Source: Closterium sp. Naga37s-1 (taxonomy: Eukaryota; Streptophyta; Zygnematophyceae; Desmidiales; Closteriaceae). Taken from it: a DNA stretch of 64,000 bases. The notes under the pieces are model-generated. The model did no database searches and was not told where the DNA came from. It was given only the letters and a program-made list of their open reading frames with translations. Position numbers and translations under genes: made by a program. Of this stretch, positions 1 through 12,801 are shown in pieces. The number at the start of each line of letters is the position of its first letter. Position 1 is the stretch's first letter. The DNA lies in contig CANJKZ010000060.1 of the NCBI GenBank assembly GCA_947471745.1, positions 620,001 to 684,000 on the forward strand, read 5' to 3'.

Positions 1-184
1 ACAACCCAATTAGGGTTAGTACTTGTACCCAATTCATTCATAGTTCATCCATTCCTGTTTTCTTGATTCACATGGTATAGAGCGGGTTCCTACATGGGAC
101 CGTTCCTTCCTAAGGGCCCACCATAAGAATTTTTTTTAGCTGCCCGCGCACATTGCGCCCTGCCCTAAAAATTTTTTTTTAGCG

Positions 185-865
185 GCCCCTACGCTGCCCC
201 TACGCGGCCCCTACGCCGCCTCCCACGCGCCCCCTATGCGGCCCCTGGCGGCGCCCTGACGAGGCCCCTGCCGGCGCCCTATCGCGGCCCCTGACGCGCC
301 CCCTGGTGGCGCCCTGACGCGGCCCCTGGCGGCGCCTGACGCGGCCCTGACGCGGCCTGACGCGGCCCCTGGCGGCGCCCTGACGCGGCCCCTGCCGCGG
401 CCCTGACGCGGCCCTGCCGCGGCCCCTGACGCGGCCCTGACGCGGCCCTGACGCGGCCCTGCCGCGGCCCCTGGCGGCGCCCTGACGCGGCCCCTGACGC
501 GGCGCCCTGACGCGGCCCCTGCCGCGGCCCTGACACGGCCCTGCCGCGGCCCCTGACGCGGTCCTGACGCGGCCTGCTGCGGCCCCTGCCGCGGCCCTGA
601 AGCGGCCCCTGACGCGGCCCTGACGCGGCTCTGCCGCGGCCCTGACGCGGCCCTGACGCGGCCCCTGACGCGGCCCCTGCCGCGGCCCCTTACGCGGCCC
701 TGACGCGGCCCTGCCGCGGCCCCTGGCGGCGCCCTGACGCGGCCCCTGACGCGGCGCCCTGACGCGGCCCTGCCGCGGCCCCTGACGCGGCCCCTGCCGC
801 GGCCCCTGACGCGGCCCCTGACGCGGCCCCTGTCGCGGCCCCTGACGCGGCCCCGCCACCTACCT
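185..865. repeat. GC-rich leader repeat of the first copia element
   Basis: Degenerate tandem units of roughly 10-20 bp built from GACGCGGCCCCTG and GCCGCGGCCCCTG. They lie between the primer site and gag, so they are untranslated leader. Long open frames through them (Arg-Gln-Gly-Pro repeats) are a by-product of the repeat and are not called as genes. Confidence 0.8.
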
Positions 866-957
866 TTCCGGCCCCGCCGCCTCCTCTCAGCGGCCCCGCC
901 GCCTCCTCTCAGCGGCCCCGCCGCCTCCTCCCAGCGGCCCCGGACGCCGCCCTCTCA

Positions 958-1195
958 GCGGCCCCGCCGAGCCGCCCAGCAGCCTAGCCGCCCAGCAGCT
1001 GAGCCACCGAGCCGCCCAGCAGCCGAGCCGCCGAGCCGCCCAGCAGCCGAGCCGCCCAGCAGCAGAGCCGCCGAGCCGCCCAGCAGCCGAGTCGCTGAGC
1101 CGCCCAGCAGCCGAGCCGCCGAGCCGCCCAGCAGCCGAGCCGCCCAGCAGCCGAGTCGCCGAGCCGCCCTGCAGCCGAGCCGCCCGAGCCGCCCT
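958..1195. repeat. Second leader repeat, GCCGAGCCGCCCAGCA units
   Basis: About a dozen imperfect copies of a 12-16 bp unit (GCCGAGCCGCCCAGCA), immediately upstream of gag of the first copia element. It is distinct from the GACGCGGCC repeat before it. Confidence 0.75.
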
Positions 1196-4100
1196 GTCCG
1201 GTAAGAGCAGCGCCTCTCTCACAGCACTGCCCTCACCCCACTGTTTGCGCTGCTAGTCTACTGTGTCATGGCTACCCCTAGTGTCCTCGCTTTTGACGCT
1301 GAGGGTCGGGCCATTGACTTTGACGTCTGGATAGATGACCTGCAGCTTTTCTTACAGTGCGATAGGGCAGACGGCCTCTCCCTCTTTGACCTCACTTCTG
1401 GTGCCTCTCCTGCCCCCGCCACTGATGCTGACGCAACTGTTCGCTCCCAGTGGGCCACGCGCGATGCTGCTGCACGTCTTGCTGTGCGTCGCCACCTGCC
1501 TACCTCTGAGCGTGCGCACTTTAGCCAGTACAAGAGTGCTCAGACCTTGTACGACGCTGTAGTTGCACGCTACTCCTCCCCTGCCACTGCTGCACTGAGT
1601 CGCCTCATGCTACCGTACCTCTTCCCTGACCTTGCTGCCTTTCCCACAGTCGCTGACCTCATTACGCACCTACGCACTAGTGACACTCGCTACCGCGCTG
1701 CGCTTCCTGCTGAGTTCTGCGCCAAGAACCCCCCCCCCATGTACATCACCCTCTACTACATAGTCACCCGGCTCCCTGACTCCCTTCGCGTAGTCAGGGA
1801 CCACTTCCTCTCAGTTTGCCCCACCACTCTCACCGTTGACCTCCTCGAGAAGTCCCTCCTAGCAGCAGAGAAGAGCATAGTAGCTGTAGGAGCCTCTCGT
1901 GGTGACCCTCGCACCCCCATCTTTGAGGGGTGTTCCCCCTCCCCCCTTTTGCCCTCTGTTGCCTCTGCTGCTGCGGCCGACCTCGTTGGGCTTGAGTCGG
2001 TCGGTGCGGCGTCTACCCCTAGCGGGAAACGCCGCCCTGGCAAGGGCAAGGGGGGCAGGGGCGCTGGAGGAGCTAGCGGGGGCGGTGGAGGCGGCAGTGG
2101 AGGAGGTGGAGGAGGTGGCGGTGGCGGTGGGGGTGGTGGCGGGGGTGGAGGTGTCGGTGGCGGCAGTGGAGGCGGAGGCGGCAGCGGCAGTGGCGGAGGG
2201 AGCGGAGGTGGCGGCGGTGGAGGAGGAGGCGGCGGAGGAGGTGGAGCTGGTCGGGGTGGCGCTGCGCAGAGGGTCGGCTCCGGTGGTGGTCAGCGCCAGC
2301 AGCAGCAGCAGCAGCAGCAGCGCACTCGTGACATCCCCTCCCCTCAGCAGCTCCGTGAGTGGTACACTGCACGGCAGAGGGGTGGGGGTACTGGTCCGTG
2401 CACCTACGTCCTCCGCACCGGCGACCGCGCGGGTGAGCAGTGCGGGGGTGCGCACTCCACCCAGCGCTGCTTTGGCCGCCTGACGGACGCTTGGCGTCAC
2501 CAGTTCCCTGAGGCCACTGAGATCCCCCGCTGGGGTGAGCTGTCTAGGGCGGGTGTAGCTGTCTTTGAACTTGACTTTGATGCAATTCTTGCTGCCGTGT
2601 ATACTGTGACTATTAGTGATGAGGGTGACTGTTACCGGTGTTTTCCGCCCGACCCGGGCATTGAGACTACTGCTCTAGGTACTGGTGAGGCTGCTGCTCT
2701 AGGTGCTAGCGAGGCTGCTGCTCTAGGTGCGTCTGCTCCCTCAGGTGCTGGTGAGTCTGCTCTCTCAGGTTCTGCGTCGGCTTCGGCCTCCCACACCTTC
2801 ACCCTTGACTCGGGGGCTTCTCGCTCCTTCTTTCGAGACCGCACCACACTCACACCGCTTGGCCGGCCCGTTGCGGTCTCTCTGGCAGACCCCTCTGGAG
2901 GTCCTGTCCTTGCTCACTTCTCCACTGTCCTCCCGTGTCCGGCGGCCCCCTCTGGCACCCTTTCTGGTCTCTACCTCCCCTCGTTCTCTACGAACTTGGT
3001 GAGTGGTGCTGACCTACAGGATGCGGGGGTTCACCAGTTCACTCCTGCGAGTCAGCGGGTGACCCACTGCACGGACGCTCGGACAGGCCGCCACCTGGCC
3101 ACGTTTACACGTCGGCCAGGGTCGAGCCTGTACACACTGACCACTGCGTCTCCTCCAGTCCCTGCGTCTGGTCAGGTAGCTGCGTCGGGTCAGGTGTTTG
3201 CTGCAGCGTTCAGGTCTGGTCCTGAGTCGGCCCCCTGCTCGTGTCGCCTCCTGTCTCACGAGACTCTCCTCTGGCACCACCGCCTTGGTCACCCCTCCCT
3301 GCTTCGTCTCCGGAGCATGGCCTCCCGTGTCCTTGTCTCTGGTCTTCCCCGGTCCCTCCCTCCCCTTCCTCCGGGGCCTGGCCCTACCTGCGTCCCCTGT
3401 GTCGAGGGACGGCAGCGGGCTACCCCTCACTCCTCCCAGTTTCCTCCGACAGAGGCCCCGCTGCAGACGCTTCACATGGACGTGTGGGGCCCGGCCCGCG
3501 TCCGTGGACAGGGTCACGAGCGCTACTTCCTGCTGGTGGTTGACGACTACTCGCGTTACACCACAGTCTTCCCCTTGCGCAGCAAGGGTGATGTCACTGA
3601 GGTGTTGATCGACTGGATCCGCGCAGCTCGTCTCCAGCTCAGGCGGAGCTTCGGCTCGGACTTTCCTGTTCTGCGTCTGCACTCTGACAGAGGCGGAGAG
3701 TTCTCCTCTGGCCTTCTGCGAGCCTACTGTCGTGCACGAGGCATCCGCCAGACATTCACGCTTCCGGACTCTCCACAGCAAAATGGGATTGCTGAGCGCC
3801 GCATTGGCATGGTCATGGACGTCGCCCGTACGTCCATGATGCATGCGGCTGCCCCCCATTTTCTGTGGCCGTTTGCGATTCGGTACGCGGCGCATCAGAT
3901 CAACCTTCAGCCCAGGGTCTCCATGCCGGAGACCTCCCCAGCTTTGCTGTGGACGGGGAAGGTTGGCGATGCGTCTGCGTTCCGTGTCTGGGGATCTCGG
4001 GCGTTTGTCCGCGACTTGTCTGCGGACAAGCTGTCCCCTCGTGCTGCTCCTTGCGTCTTCCTGGGTTTCCCCCCTGACGCCCCAGGGTGGCAGTTCTACC

Positions 4101-7100
4101 ACCCCACCTCTCGCCGTGTTCTGTCCTCCCAGGACGTCACGTTCGACGAGTCGGTCCCCTACTACCGCCTCTTCCCCTACCGCACTCCGTCCCTCCCCCC
4201 GCCACCGCTCTTCCTTGTACCAGGTCCCCCCCCGGTAGACCCCCTCCCCCCTCAGGGTCCTGCCCCTTCAGGTGTGTCCCAGGTAGACGCTGTTGAGCCT
4301 GTCGAGGTCGCTGGTGACTCTGGTGCTGCTGAGGGTGCTGAGCCTGGGGGTGCTGACTCTGGGGGTGCTGAGCGTGTGGGTGCTACGCCTGGGGGTGCTG
4401 AGCCTGGGGGTGCTGAGTCTGGGGGTGCTGAGTCTGGGGGTACTACGACTGGGGGTGCTGAGCCTGGGGGTACTACGCCTGGAGGTGCTGAGCCTGGGGG
4501 TGCTGCGTCTGGGGGTGCTGAGCCTGGGGGTACTACGCCTGGAGGTGCTGAGCCTGGGGGTGCTACGCCTGGTGGTGCTGTGCCTGGCGGTTCTCCGGGT
4601 GCTCCTTCTCGCCGGGAGCCACTCTCTCCCCAGGAGCTGCGTGAGTGGTTTGCCCGGCGCTGGAGGCGAGCTGCTGGAGCTGCTGGAGCTGGAGGTGCTG
4701 CGGGTACTGGAGGTTCTGTTGCTGCTGAGGGAGCTGGTGCCACGGGTCCCGGAGGTGCTCGTACTGGGAGTACTGGAGCTGCTGGACCTGCGGGTACTTC
4801 TGGAGCTGGAGTTGCTGCGGGTGTTGGCGCGGAGGCTACTGCTGTCGGTCCTGGAGGCGGTCCTGCTGGGGGTACTACTGGTGCTGCTGGGGGTTCTGGA
4901 GCTGGAGCTGCTACTGGCGCTGGTGCTGCCACTGGGGGTGCTGGTGCTGTCCCTCCTGTGTCTGGAGTCGCCGCGCGGCCTCGGCCGTACTTCGTTCCGC
5001 TCCTTCAGCAGGTTCTTGGTCTCTCGCCTTCTACTGGTCCTCCTCCTCCCTTAGAGTGTCCACAGCCTGTCCCGTCGCAGTTACAGTTACAGCTGGCCTC
5101 CCCACTGCCTGCTCCGTCTCCCTACACTGGTCCTACTGGAGGTCTTGCTGAGCGTCGTGAGCCTGCGTCTCGCCCTGCGTCGCCTGTCCGTGCTGCTCGC
5201 ACTAGTGGTCGCGGTTCGCGTCAGCGTCCTCCTCCTGTCCCTGGCACGCACCGGATGTCTCTGCGTCCGTCCACTGCTCCTCTGCGTGCCCCTTTGCCTT
5301 CTCCTCCTGAGTCTTCTCTTCCTGCTCTTGCCGACCCGGAGTCGGACTCTCTTCGCGCTGCCAGTCCTACTGTCACGCGTCTCCTTGCTACTGTTGTCAC
5401 TGACCCTTCCTTTGAGTCCACTGCTGCGTCTGCTCTAGTTGCTGAGCTCGTCGACTTTGCCGCTCGCTGTCGCCTAGACTACGTCGCCAGTCTTGTTACT
5501 GAGTCTGAGTCTGTCTGTCCTCCGTCCGTCGGGGGTGAGTGTGCCCTTGGCACGGACGTCCTTGAGGACAGGCAGGAGGAGTTCTAGTGCTTGGCCGCTG
5601 CTTCACCTCATCTCGTGTTCGTACTGCTTACCCCTGAGGGAGACCCGGATGCACTTGACATCCCGACTCCGCGCTCTTACGCGGAGGCGATAGAGGGTCC
5701 CTACTCCTCTCAGTGGCAGGCAGCTATGGACGCAGAGATGGCTTCCTGGAAGTCCACAGGCACCTACGTTGACGCTGTTCCCCCTCCTGGGGCGAACATC
5801 GTCAGTGGCATGTGGATTTTCAGGGTGAAGCGACCGCCGGGTTCTCCGCCTGTCTTCAAGGCGCGTTACGTGGCTCGTGGCTTCAGTCAGCGGCAGGGAG
5901 TTGACTACTTTCAGACCTTCTCTCCCACCCCGAAGATGACCACTCTTCGGGTACTGCTGCACGTAGCTGCTCACCGTGACTACGAGCTACACTCTCTTGA
6001 CTTCAGCACTGCTTTCTTGCAGGGCAGCCTGCACGAGGAAATCTGGCTGCGTCGCCCACCTGGCTTCACTGGGTCTTTTCCTCCTGGCACCCAGTGGAGC
6101 CTACGGCGGCCAGTCTACGGTCTCCGCCAGGCACCGCGTGAGTGGCACGACACACTGAGGACTACACTTGCGGCTCTTGGGTTTGCTCCCTCTACTGCTG
6201 ACCCGTCGCTGTTTCTGCGCACCGACACTTCTTTGCCGCCGTTCTACATCCTCGTGTACGTCGACGACTTGGTCTTTGCCACAGCTGACACTGCAGGACT
6301 AGCCCACGTGAAGTCCGAGCTGCAGAAGAGACACACGTGCACTGACCTGGGTGAACTGCGCAGCTACCTTGGCTTGCAGATCACTCGGGACAGAGCACGC
6401 CGCACCATTACCCTGACTCAGTCACACATGGTGCAGCAGGTCCTTTAGCGCTTCGGCTTCACGTACTCCTCGCCTCAGGCCACTCCTCTGCCTACTCGCC
6501 ACTCGCTCTCAGCTCTGCCTTCGGATGAGTCCGTAGAGTCGAGTGGCCCGTACCCAGAGCTTGTTGGCTGCCTCATGTACCTGATGACCTGCACACGACC
6601 TGACCTTGCATACCCTCTTAGCATTCTTGCACGCTATGTTGCTCCTGGGAGATACAGACCGGAGCACATGGCTGCAGCGAAGAGGGTGTTGCGCTACTTG
6701 TGCAGTACGTCGGGCATGGGGCTTGTGCTTGGAGGGCAGAGTCCAGTGGTCCTTACTGGGCACGCAGACGCTTCTTGGGCTGACGACCAGGCTACGCAGC
6801 GGTCGTCACAGGGTTACACCTTCAGCCTTGGTTCCGGCTCTGTTTCGTGGCGGGCTACTCGCTCGTCTTCTGTTCTCGGCTCCAGTTGTGAGGCTGAGAT
6901 CTACGCAGGAGCCATGGCTGCACAGGAGCTTCGCTGGCTCACCTACCTGCTGACTGACCTCGGAGAGTTGCCTCGTTCTCCTCCAGTGCTGTACGTAGAC
7001 AACAAGGCCATGCTGGCCTTGTGTCGGGAGCAGCGACTGGAGCACAGAACGAAGCACATTGCTCTCCGCTACTTTCTTGCTCGTGAGCTGCAGCAGCGTG

Positions 7101-7453
7101 GTCAGCTGCGTCTTGCGTACGTGGCCTCTGAGGCCAACACTGCTGATATCTTCACCAAGGCACTTGCGCCTTGTGACCATCAGCGCTTCTGTACTCAGCT
7201 GGGCCTTGTGCCTACCTTGCCTCACTTGCTCACCTCTTGACCTTGCTTGTACTGTTACATATATATATACCTGCTCTTGCTTGTCTAGCCTTTTTATATA
7301 TATGTGTACTCCTGCTTGTGAACTGGCCTTGTGGCCTTGAACTTGTGCTCGGAATGTGTGGTGACTTTGTGATCCACCCTGAGCTTGCTTTGCTTTGCTT
7401 TGCTTGACTGGTCTTGTGACCCCTTGTTCTCCCCCACTTTGCCTATGGGGGTG

Positions 7454-7586
7454 TGTCAGAATATCATAGCTCATGCATATTGTGTAGGCTATAGTGGGGT
7501 ACTCCATAAGGGGTACAACCCAATTAGGGTTAGTACTTGTACCCAATTCATTCATAGTTCATCCATTCCTGTTTTCTTGATTTACA
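7454..7586 (+). repeat. 3' LTR of the first copia element
   Basis: Begins TGTCAGAATA after a G-rich polypurine-like tract and ends TTGATTTACA. Its last 72 bases repeat the first 72 of the window. The beginning is inferred from the TG dinucleotide and polypurine tract, because the start of the 5' LTR is outside the window. At 133 bp it is a short LTR. Confidence 0.75.
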
Positions 7587-9967
7587 CGTTTCAACAGTTC
7601 CTGCAGTTCGGGCGGTACCGCTGCCAGCAGTTTCTGAAAATCACTCGGCTGCTCTGCTTCTCCTATCAATGCTATATCTACTGCGTACACGTCAGCTCCA
7701 GCGGCGACAGCCCGTTTCATCGTGACGGCGTTGACGTGGACCGTTGAACATTCGGGCGACTGCCAGCGAGGTAGCACGACCCAGTTACCGCTACTTCGCA
7801 CAGTGCAGCTACCCGTCGTCCAGTCAATTCGCGGGTTATACCGTCGCAGCCAATCACATCCCAGTAAAATGTCGTGCCCATCCAATGTCGTCGCGAGCAT
7901 TTCCTGTGTAAACCCAAAAATTCCCCCGCAGCGGACCTTTACTCTCTCCACCTTCTCCCGTATGGCCAGTGGCGTTCCGTCCACTAAGCGTGCATCTATT
8001 TCCGGTAAACACCGACTAAGTGTCAGTTGCAGCTTTCGTGCGGTTGCGGTATTAACTAACTTGTGGCTTGCTCCTCCGTCTATAAAAATCTTCATTGCTG
8101 CTCCCTGTATTTTCCCGTGGATCAGTACTGGGCAATCCGTCGCTGTACCCTCCTTATTCATCCGAGCCCGATCGATAGCGTGAATCGGTACTGTGACTCG
8201 GTGAGGGTCGGTGTGGTTGGGCGAGCAGGCAGTCTCGTCAGTAGTTGGCCCGATTCCTACTGACTGCTGGCGTTTCCCTGCCTTAGAGACTCCCTCCCCT
8301 GCTCTGCTCCGCGGCGTCTCAGCTCCTCTGGGCATTCGCTCTTGCGATGGCCCGGCCTGTTGCAAGCAAAGCAGCGCCCCTTAAACGGCGCAGCAGCTGC
8401 ATTTGTCGCAACGGCGTGTACAGTGGCGTGCTCGGTCGGTCCACGAGGACGATGTCCGTAGTAGGACCCCGGTCTCGGTCGGCGTAGAATGTCGATTTTC
8501 TCGGCGAGCGCGAGAATCTCGTTGAAGTTCGAGAGTCCGCGCAGCATGATCTCGTGCGAGATATCCGGCTTCAGCCCTCCAACGTAACGGTCCACCCGCT
8601 CCGCTTCGTGCATGTAGCCGACTTGCTCGCAAAGTGCGAGAAAACCGCTCGTGTAATCTTGAACCGACCCGAGCTGCCGCCAAGTGCGCAACCTCTGACG
8701 CGCCGAAATAGAAGCCGCGATTGGCTCGAAGCGCGCCCGAAGCCCTGCGCACCACGCATCCCACGTGCTGTATTGGGCGGTCTCGCAAAAAGAACTCCAG
8801 GTGACAGCTGGACCCGTGGGCCCTTCCTCTTGCGACGGTGGCTCGTAGGCGCGTGGCGACGTCACGATGACTCGCCACCAGTCCATGGCGGGGCCCCTCA
8901 GCAGCGAAACAGCATAGCGAATCTTCGCTGCGTCCGACTCGACGTAATTCGCGTCGAAGAAAACGTTCATCGTGAAGACCCACGACTGAACCGTCGGACC
9001 TCCACGTTGGCTTGGATCGAAACAGGGCGGGCGCTGCGGCTTGAGTGGCATTGGTGCCATGATGTGGTCGCCACTTGTTGCTGCAAACTCCACGTGCCGA
9101 CGGGCTTCGCGAGGCTCCCGCGGGCTTGGCGCAACCCTGTTTCCTCCCATGCCATGCATTGGTTGGGCGGCGCTATCACTGGCTGCACCTGAGCGCCGTC
9201 CCACGCTGTCGTGCTGTGTTGGTGTACCGGACGAGATGATGATTGGCTCGTCCGATTGTGCAGGTGCATTTGTTGGTGCGTGTGGTGCTGCTGGAGTGTT
9301 CACCGAAGACTGTTGACGCGCGGAGTCACGTTCCGCCGTGAGCGTCGCTATTTCGAGTGCCGAATCTTCAACTTGGCGCACCAGACGGTCGAGCTGCTCC
9401 TGCGTCAAGGTCGCGAGATTGAATTCGGCCATGGTGGGGGTGTCGGGCAAGCTCAGCGAGAGCCTCGGTCGTGGCCGTGCGTGCTTACGAGAGAGCACTA
9501 CAAGCGGCGGTGCTGTGTCGCTGAGAGACGTCTACCCCCCCCCCAAAATTGAGATAGTGGGGAAGCGAAGGTGTGGGTGCGGTCCGAGAAGAGATCGTAG
9601 GCTCTGAATACCAAGTGTTACGAGTGCAATGGAGCGAACGAGTGAGAATTGCACTATCGAAGCAAGAGTACAATGAGCGAAGGCATGAGCGAAGAATATA
9701 TAGCGAAACTACAGTGGTAACGGTAATGTGTGAAAAATGGGGTGCGCGACGGGCCTGGTGCCGAGGTTGGGAAAGTGTCGAGGCGGAGGTCCGGAGCGCG
9801 GGTTACCAACCGAACCGTGAGGTTGGGTCGCGTCGTGAATGGTGGCGGGAATGGTGTCGAAGCGATTGTCGCGAGTGGTAACGGATTACTGTTGGGTGCT
9901 GTGGGTGGGAACAGTGGTGTACGCGCTGAGCAGGGACGCGAAGTAAGGAAAAGGACATTTCCTTACA
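7587..9967 (-). mobile_element. Ty3/gypsy-type LTR retrotransposon, partial in window
   Basis: Reads on the minus strand. A primer site resembling TGGTATCAGAGC lies at about 9601-9615, and a probable 5' LTR at 9616-9967 (ends inferred from TG/CA). Gag occupies about 8.26-9.44 kb, starting near MAEFNLATLTQEQLDRLV, with a retrotransposon-gag domain and a CCHC knuckle (CFACNRPGHRKSEC). A retropepsin-like domain follows at about 7.65-8.15 kb (FIDGGASHKLV, then ILLGCDWLRRYNPRIDW) in an overlapping frame, as is common in the family. Reverse transcriptase and integrase are not in the window: the copia element interrupts this one at 7586/7587 and the remainder, if it exists, lies to the left. How whole it is cannot be judged. 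Confidence 0.8.
9616..9967 (-). repeat. Probable 5' LTR of the gypsy element
   Basis: On the minus strand it would start TGTAAGGAAATG (9967) and end CGTAACA (9616), directly before the tRNA-like primer site. No second copy is in the window, so the outer boundary is an inference from sequence ends only. Confidence 0.45.
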
Positions 9968-10484
9968 TGTAGTCAAACTTTACAGGTTTTCTTGCCAGGT
10001 GTTGGCTAGTCGATTTCGGTGTTTGTCGCGGGGGGCAGAGTTCGCATCCTGGTGTTGCAGAGCTCTAAACTTGTTAGTATTGTTGCATTATGCACTTTTT
10101 ATAGAAGTGCATATATTTCTTCTGGAAATTTAGACGAGGGCCATTGTTTCGTCTGAGAATTCAGACCACCCGAGGTAGCTCATATTTCGTTCAGACGAAT
10201 TTTTTTTACTACTTTAGTTTCAGACGGGCCAAAATCCTAGCCAGAGCCCTGCTATGGACGATGTGGAACCACAGAGAAGAATACAAAGCTTGTGCATGTG
10301 AACAGCTTCCAAAAGTCAGCTCAGTACTTCAACAAGCAAAGGAATAATATTTTACCGGTTTTCTGCTGCTCGTATGTACTAGGTATACAATATATGAACA
10401 GTCATTCAATGGGATTAACGCATCAACAAGATGAACAGAGCATCAATGCATTACCCAAAACCTTTTTTTTTTCTGGAAAACGAA
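9968..10484. other. Intergenic, nothing recognised
   Basis: AT-richer DNA between the gypsy LTR and the 3' end of the receptor-like kinase. No convincing coding potential or repeat seen. It probably holds the 3' untranslated region of the minus-strand kinase. Confidence 0.5.
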
Positions 10485-12801
10485 TCAAGCCTCTATTTCG
10501 CTGCAGATCATCCTAAGCTTGGCTGCAATGACTGACATTGGAGGCCTCTGCTCCCAATTGCAGCAGATGGCGAACCGAACCAAAGTGAAGAGAATAAAAG
10601 CATGCCTCCTCATCCACTCCCCCTCAAGAGAAGGATCAATGACCAAGGAAGGTTCCGGTGGATCCTTGGAAATTACCAGCTGCCTCAGCTCTTGATACTT
10701 TGCATTGAGGGGATTGCAGCTTGAAATCAGCTCCAATAGAAACACGCCAAACGCGAACGTGTCAGACTTCTGGCATAGTTGGCCCGTCTGGAGATAGATC
10801 GGGTCGATGTAGCCGAAAGAGCCGACCACTGCTGTTGACACGTGAGTTTTCCAGTCCTCGATGGTGCGAGCCAAACCAAAGTCAGCCACCACTGGAGTGA
10901 AATCCTGCAAGTCACACAAGTACAAAAAACAAAGGGAGACATGAAGCTTAGTTAGTAGGTGGGAATTGGACAACACTAATTGACTGATTGTGATGGGAAC
11001 ATTTACATCAAGCAGCGCTATGGACAGGAAAAATGGACAGCACAGCAGAACAGGATACCGAACTTACACATCACACATAAGGGACAAAATCTTAATTTTC
11101 GCACCTCTCGCAGAAGCACATTTGAAGACTTGAAATCACGGTGAACAAACTTGTGCTCGTGAATGGTGGCTAGTGCCTCGGCACAGCCCAGTGCCACCTT
11201 CATGCGATGCCTCCATGAGAAGTGAAGATCACTTTTGTGGACTGAATGGGGGAAGGAGATAGGCGAAAGAGGAAGAGAGGGGGAATTAGAGGCATCTCAA
11301 AAGTCTTTTCAAAAGCACCTCCATGCGATGCCTCCATGGAAAGTGATTATCATTTTTCTGGACTGAATGGGGGCAGGAGAAAGGGGGATTTAGGGCGCTT
11401 CAAAGAAGCACCTTAGTGAATGCGATGCCTCCTTTGGAAATGAACATAAAAATTTATGGACTGAATGCGGAAGGAGTGAGGAGAGGGGAGGGGAGACGAA
11501 GGAGAGGGAGATTAGTTGCTGTACTTGGGAGAGAAGAATGAGAATGTGAGAGAGAGTATGGAAGAGAGCAGAAAAGGTATCAGCAAGTTCTTGACATCGC
11601 GCCTCAAGGTATCAGCTCATACACGAGCATCGGCGTCTGTGGTGTACCTAGTGCCACATCAACGCAGGAGAGAACTCTTCTCACCTTGTTTGAGCAAGTT
11701 CTTGACGTCGCCTCCAGGTATCAGCTCATACGCGAGCATCGGTCCCTGGGATGTGTTTAGTGCCACGCCTTCCAGCCTCAAAATGTTGGGATGATTCACT
11801 GCTGACATGGCTGCTACCTCAGCCTGAAATCACGGAACAGATAAGAGGGAGAGTGGATTGGCAGGTAAGCAAGGAGTGGATGGATGGAAGGATGAATGAA
11901 ATGCCTTGAGAACTAGCACAGATGGTTGATATCTGCTTTAATTTGGTGAGAACTCCCTCAAGTGATTTGCGTGTTCGCTCACCTTAAAGCTCGTCAAGTC
12001 ACGAGCAGCACTCTTTCCATTCATCACTTTCACTGCCACGTCACATTCCCTCATCTCGCCGCATGCTGCGCCCATAGCAGCTCTGCTTCTTCCGCTTGTG
12101 GCATAAATCCCGCCAGTGTCGCTGCTTCCGCCCGCAGGCAGCACCATCCGCCCTTGGTACACCTTTCCGAACCCCCCCTCCCCTATGGCGCGCGCAAACC
12201 CCCCCGTCGCCATGTGCAGATCCGCGAAGCTGAACTCGCGGAGCACAGGGACGGCGGAGGGGGAAGTGGAGGAGTTCCCCCCGCCGGAAGACCCCGCGGA
12301 GCTGCCCGCGGACTGGCTGGCGGAAGACTTCGCGGAGCTGCCCGCGGACTGGCTGGCGGAAGACCCCGCGGAGCTGCCCGCGGACTGGTTGGCGGAAGAC
12401 CCCGCGGAGATTATGGGGGGGGGAAGCGGTTCCGCTGATGAAGTAGTGGCGGAAGCGGAGGCATGATATGCGGAGTCGTAGAAGGCATTTGCGCGAAGAC
12501 TGGGGCTGGCGGAAGGGGAGGCGGCGGAGCCATTATTAGGGTTGGCGGAAGGGGAGGGGGGAAAGGAGGAGGCAGGGGATGGGGCGAACGTGCTTCCGGG
12601 GATCTGGGGAGGCGGGGGTGAAGGGTTGACGGGTACGACGGCGGTAAAATGGTGGGGGGTTGCTCCGCGGATAGGCGCGGAATGGAATGGGCGGTAGGGC
12701 GACACGGGGGACGGCGAATACGGCGGAATGGTAGCCGCGGGGAACTGGTGCGCCGCGCCGGTGGTTGCGGGAGGTTGAGTGTAATTGCCTGCAGGGGGCA
12801 A
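10485..12801 (-). CDS. Receptor-like cytoplasmic kinase (RLCK/PERK-like), 5' end not fixed
   Basis: Ser/Thr protein kinase of the plant RLK/Pelle family. Exons on the minus strand: up to about 12801-11983, 11823-11685, 11241-11105, 10904-10485; phases join cleanly. The N-terminal ~190 residues are Pro/Ser/Ala-rich with repeated SAGSSA units and no clear transmembrane helix. Kinase motifs follow in order: IGEGGFGKVYQG, AVKVM lysine, HRDFKSSNVLL catalytic loop, DFGLAR, GSFGYIDP, DTFAFGVFLLEL. HRDFK in place of HRDLK is usual in several plant RLCK/PERK groups. The kinase domain runs to the C-terminus (EIEA then stop). No ATG opens the first listed exon; an acceptor near 12783 suggests an unseen upstream exon. 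Exon 2 has a 3' partial copy at about 11568-11665 and exon 3 has two 5' partial copies at about 11316-11375 and 11420-11470. Ligand or partner is unknown. Confidence 0.88.

Larger units (their letters stand above)
1..7586 (+). mobile_element. Ty1/copia LTR retrotransposon, 5' LTR cut by the window edge
   Basis: The window opens inside the 5' LTR: bases 1-72 match 7515-7586 with one difference, so the insertion is young. A 133-bp 3' LTR is placed at 7454-7586 from its TG...CA ends and the G-rich tract just before it. A primer site close to the plant initiator-Met tRNA complement (TGGTATAGAGC) follows at 73. Parts in order: GC-rich leader repeats to about 1.2 kb; gag from ATG 1268, with a glycine-rich stretch at about 2.05-2.26 kb; protease with the DSG motif near 2.8 kb; integrase about 3.25-4.0 kb (HHCC plus HMDVWG, HSDRGGE and NGIAERR carrying D, D, E); a Gly-Ala-Pro-rich spacer at about 4.3-5.2 kb; reverse transcriptase about 5.7-6.4 kb with YVDD; RNase H about 6.7-7.2 kb. 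The gag-pol frame looks broken, with about two interruptions. It sits inside the gypsy element on its right. Confidence 0.93.

Noticed and set aside
200-859. Arg-Gly-Gln-Pro open frames near the left edge
   Set aside because: Produced by the GC-rich leader repeat of the copia element, on the opposite strand to its genes.
1756-5421. Long open frames antisense or out of frame with copia gag-pol
   Set aside because: GC-rich, glycine- and alanine-coding DNA keeps other frames open; none shows a domain.
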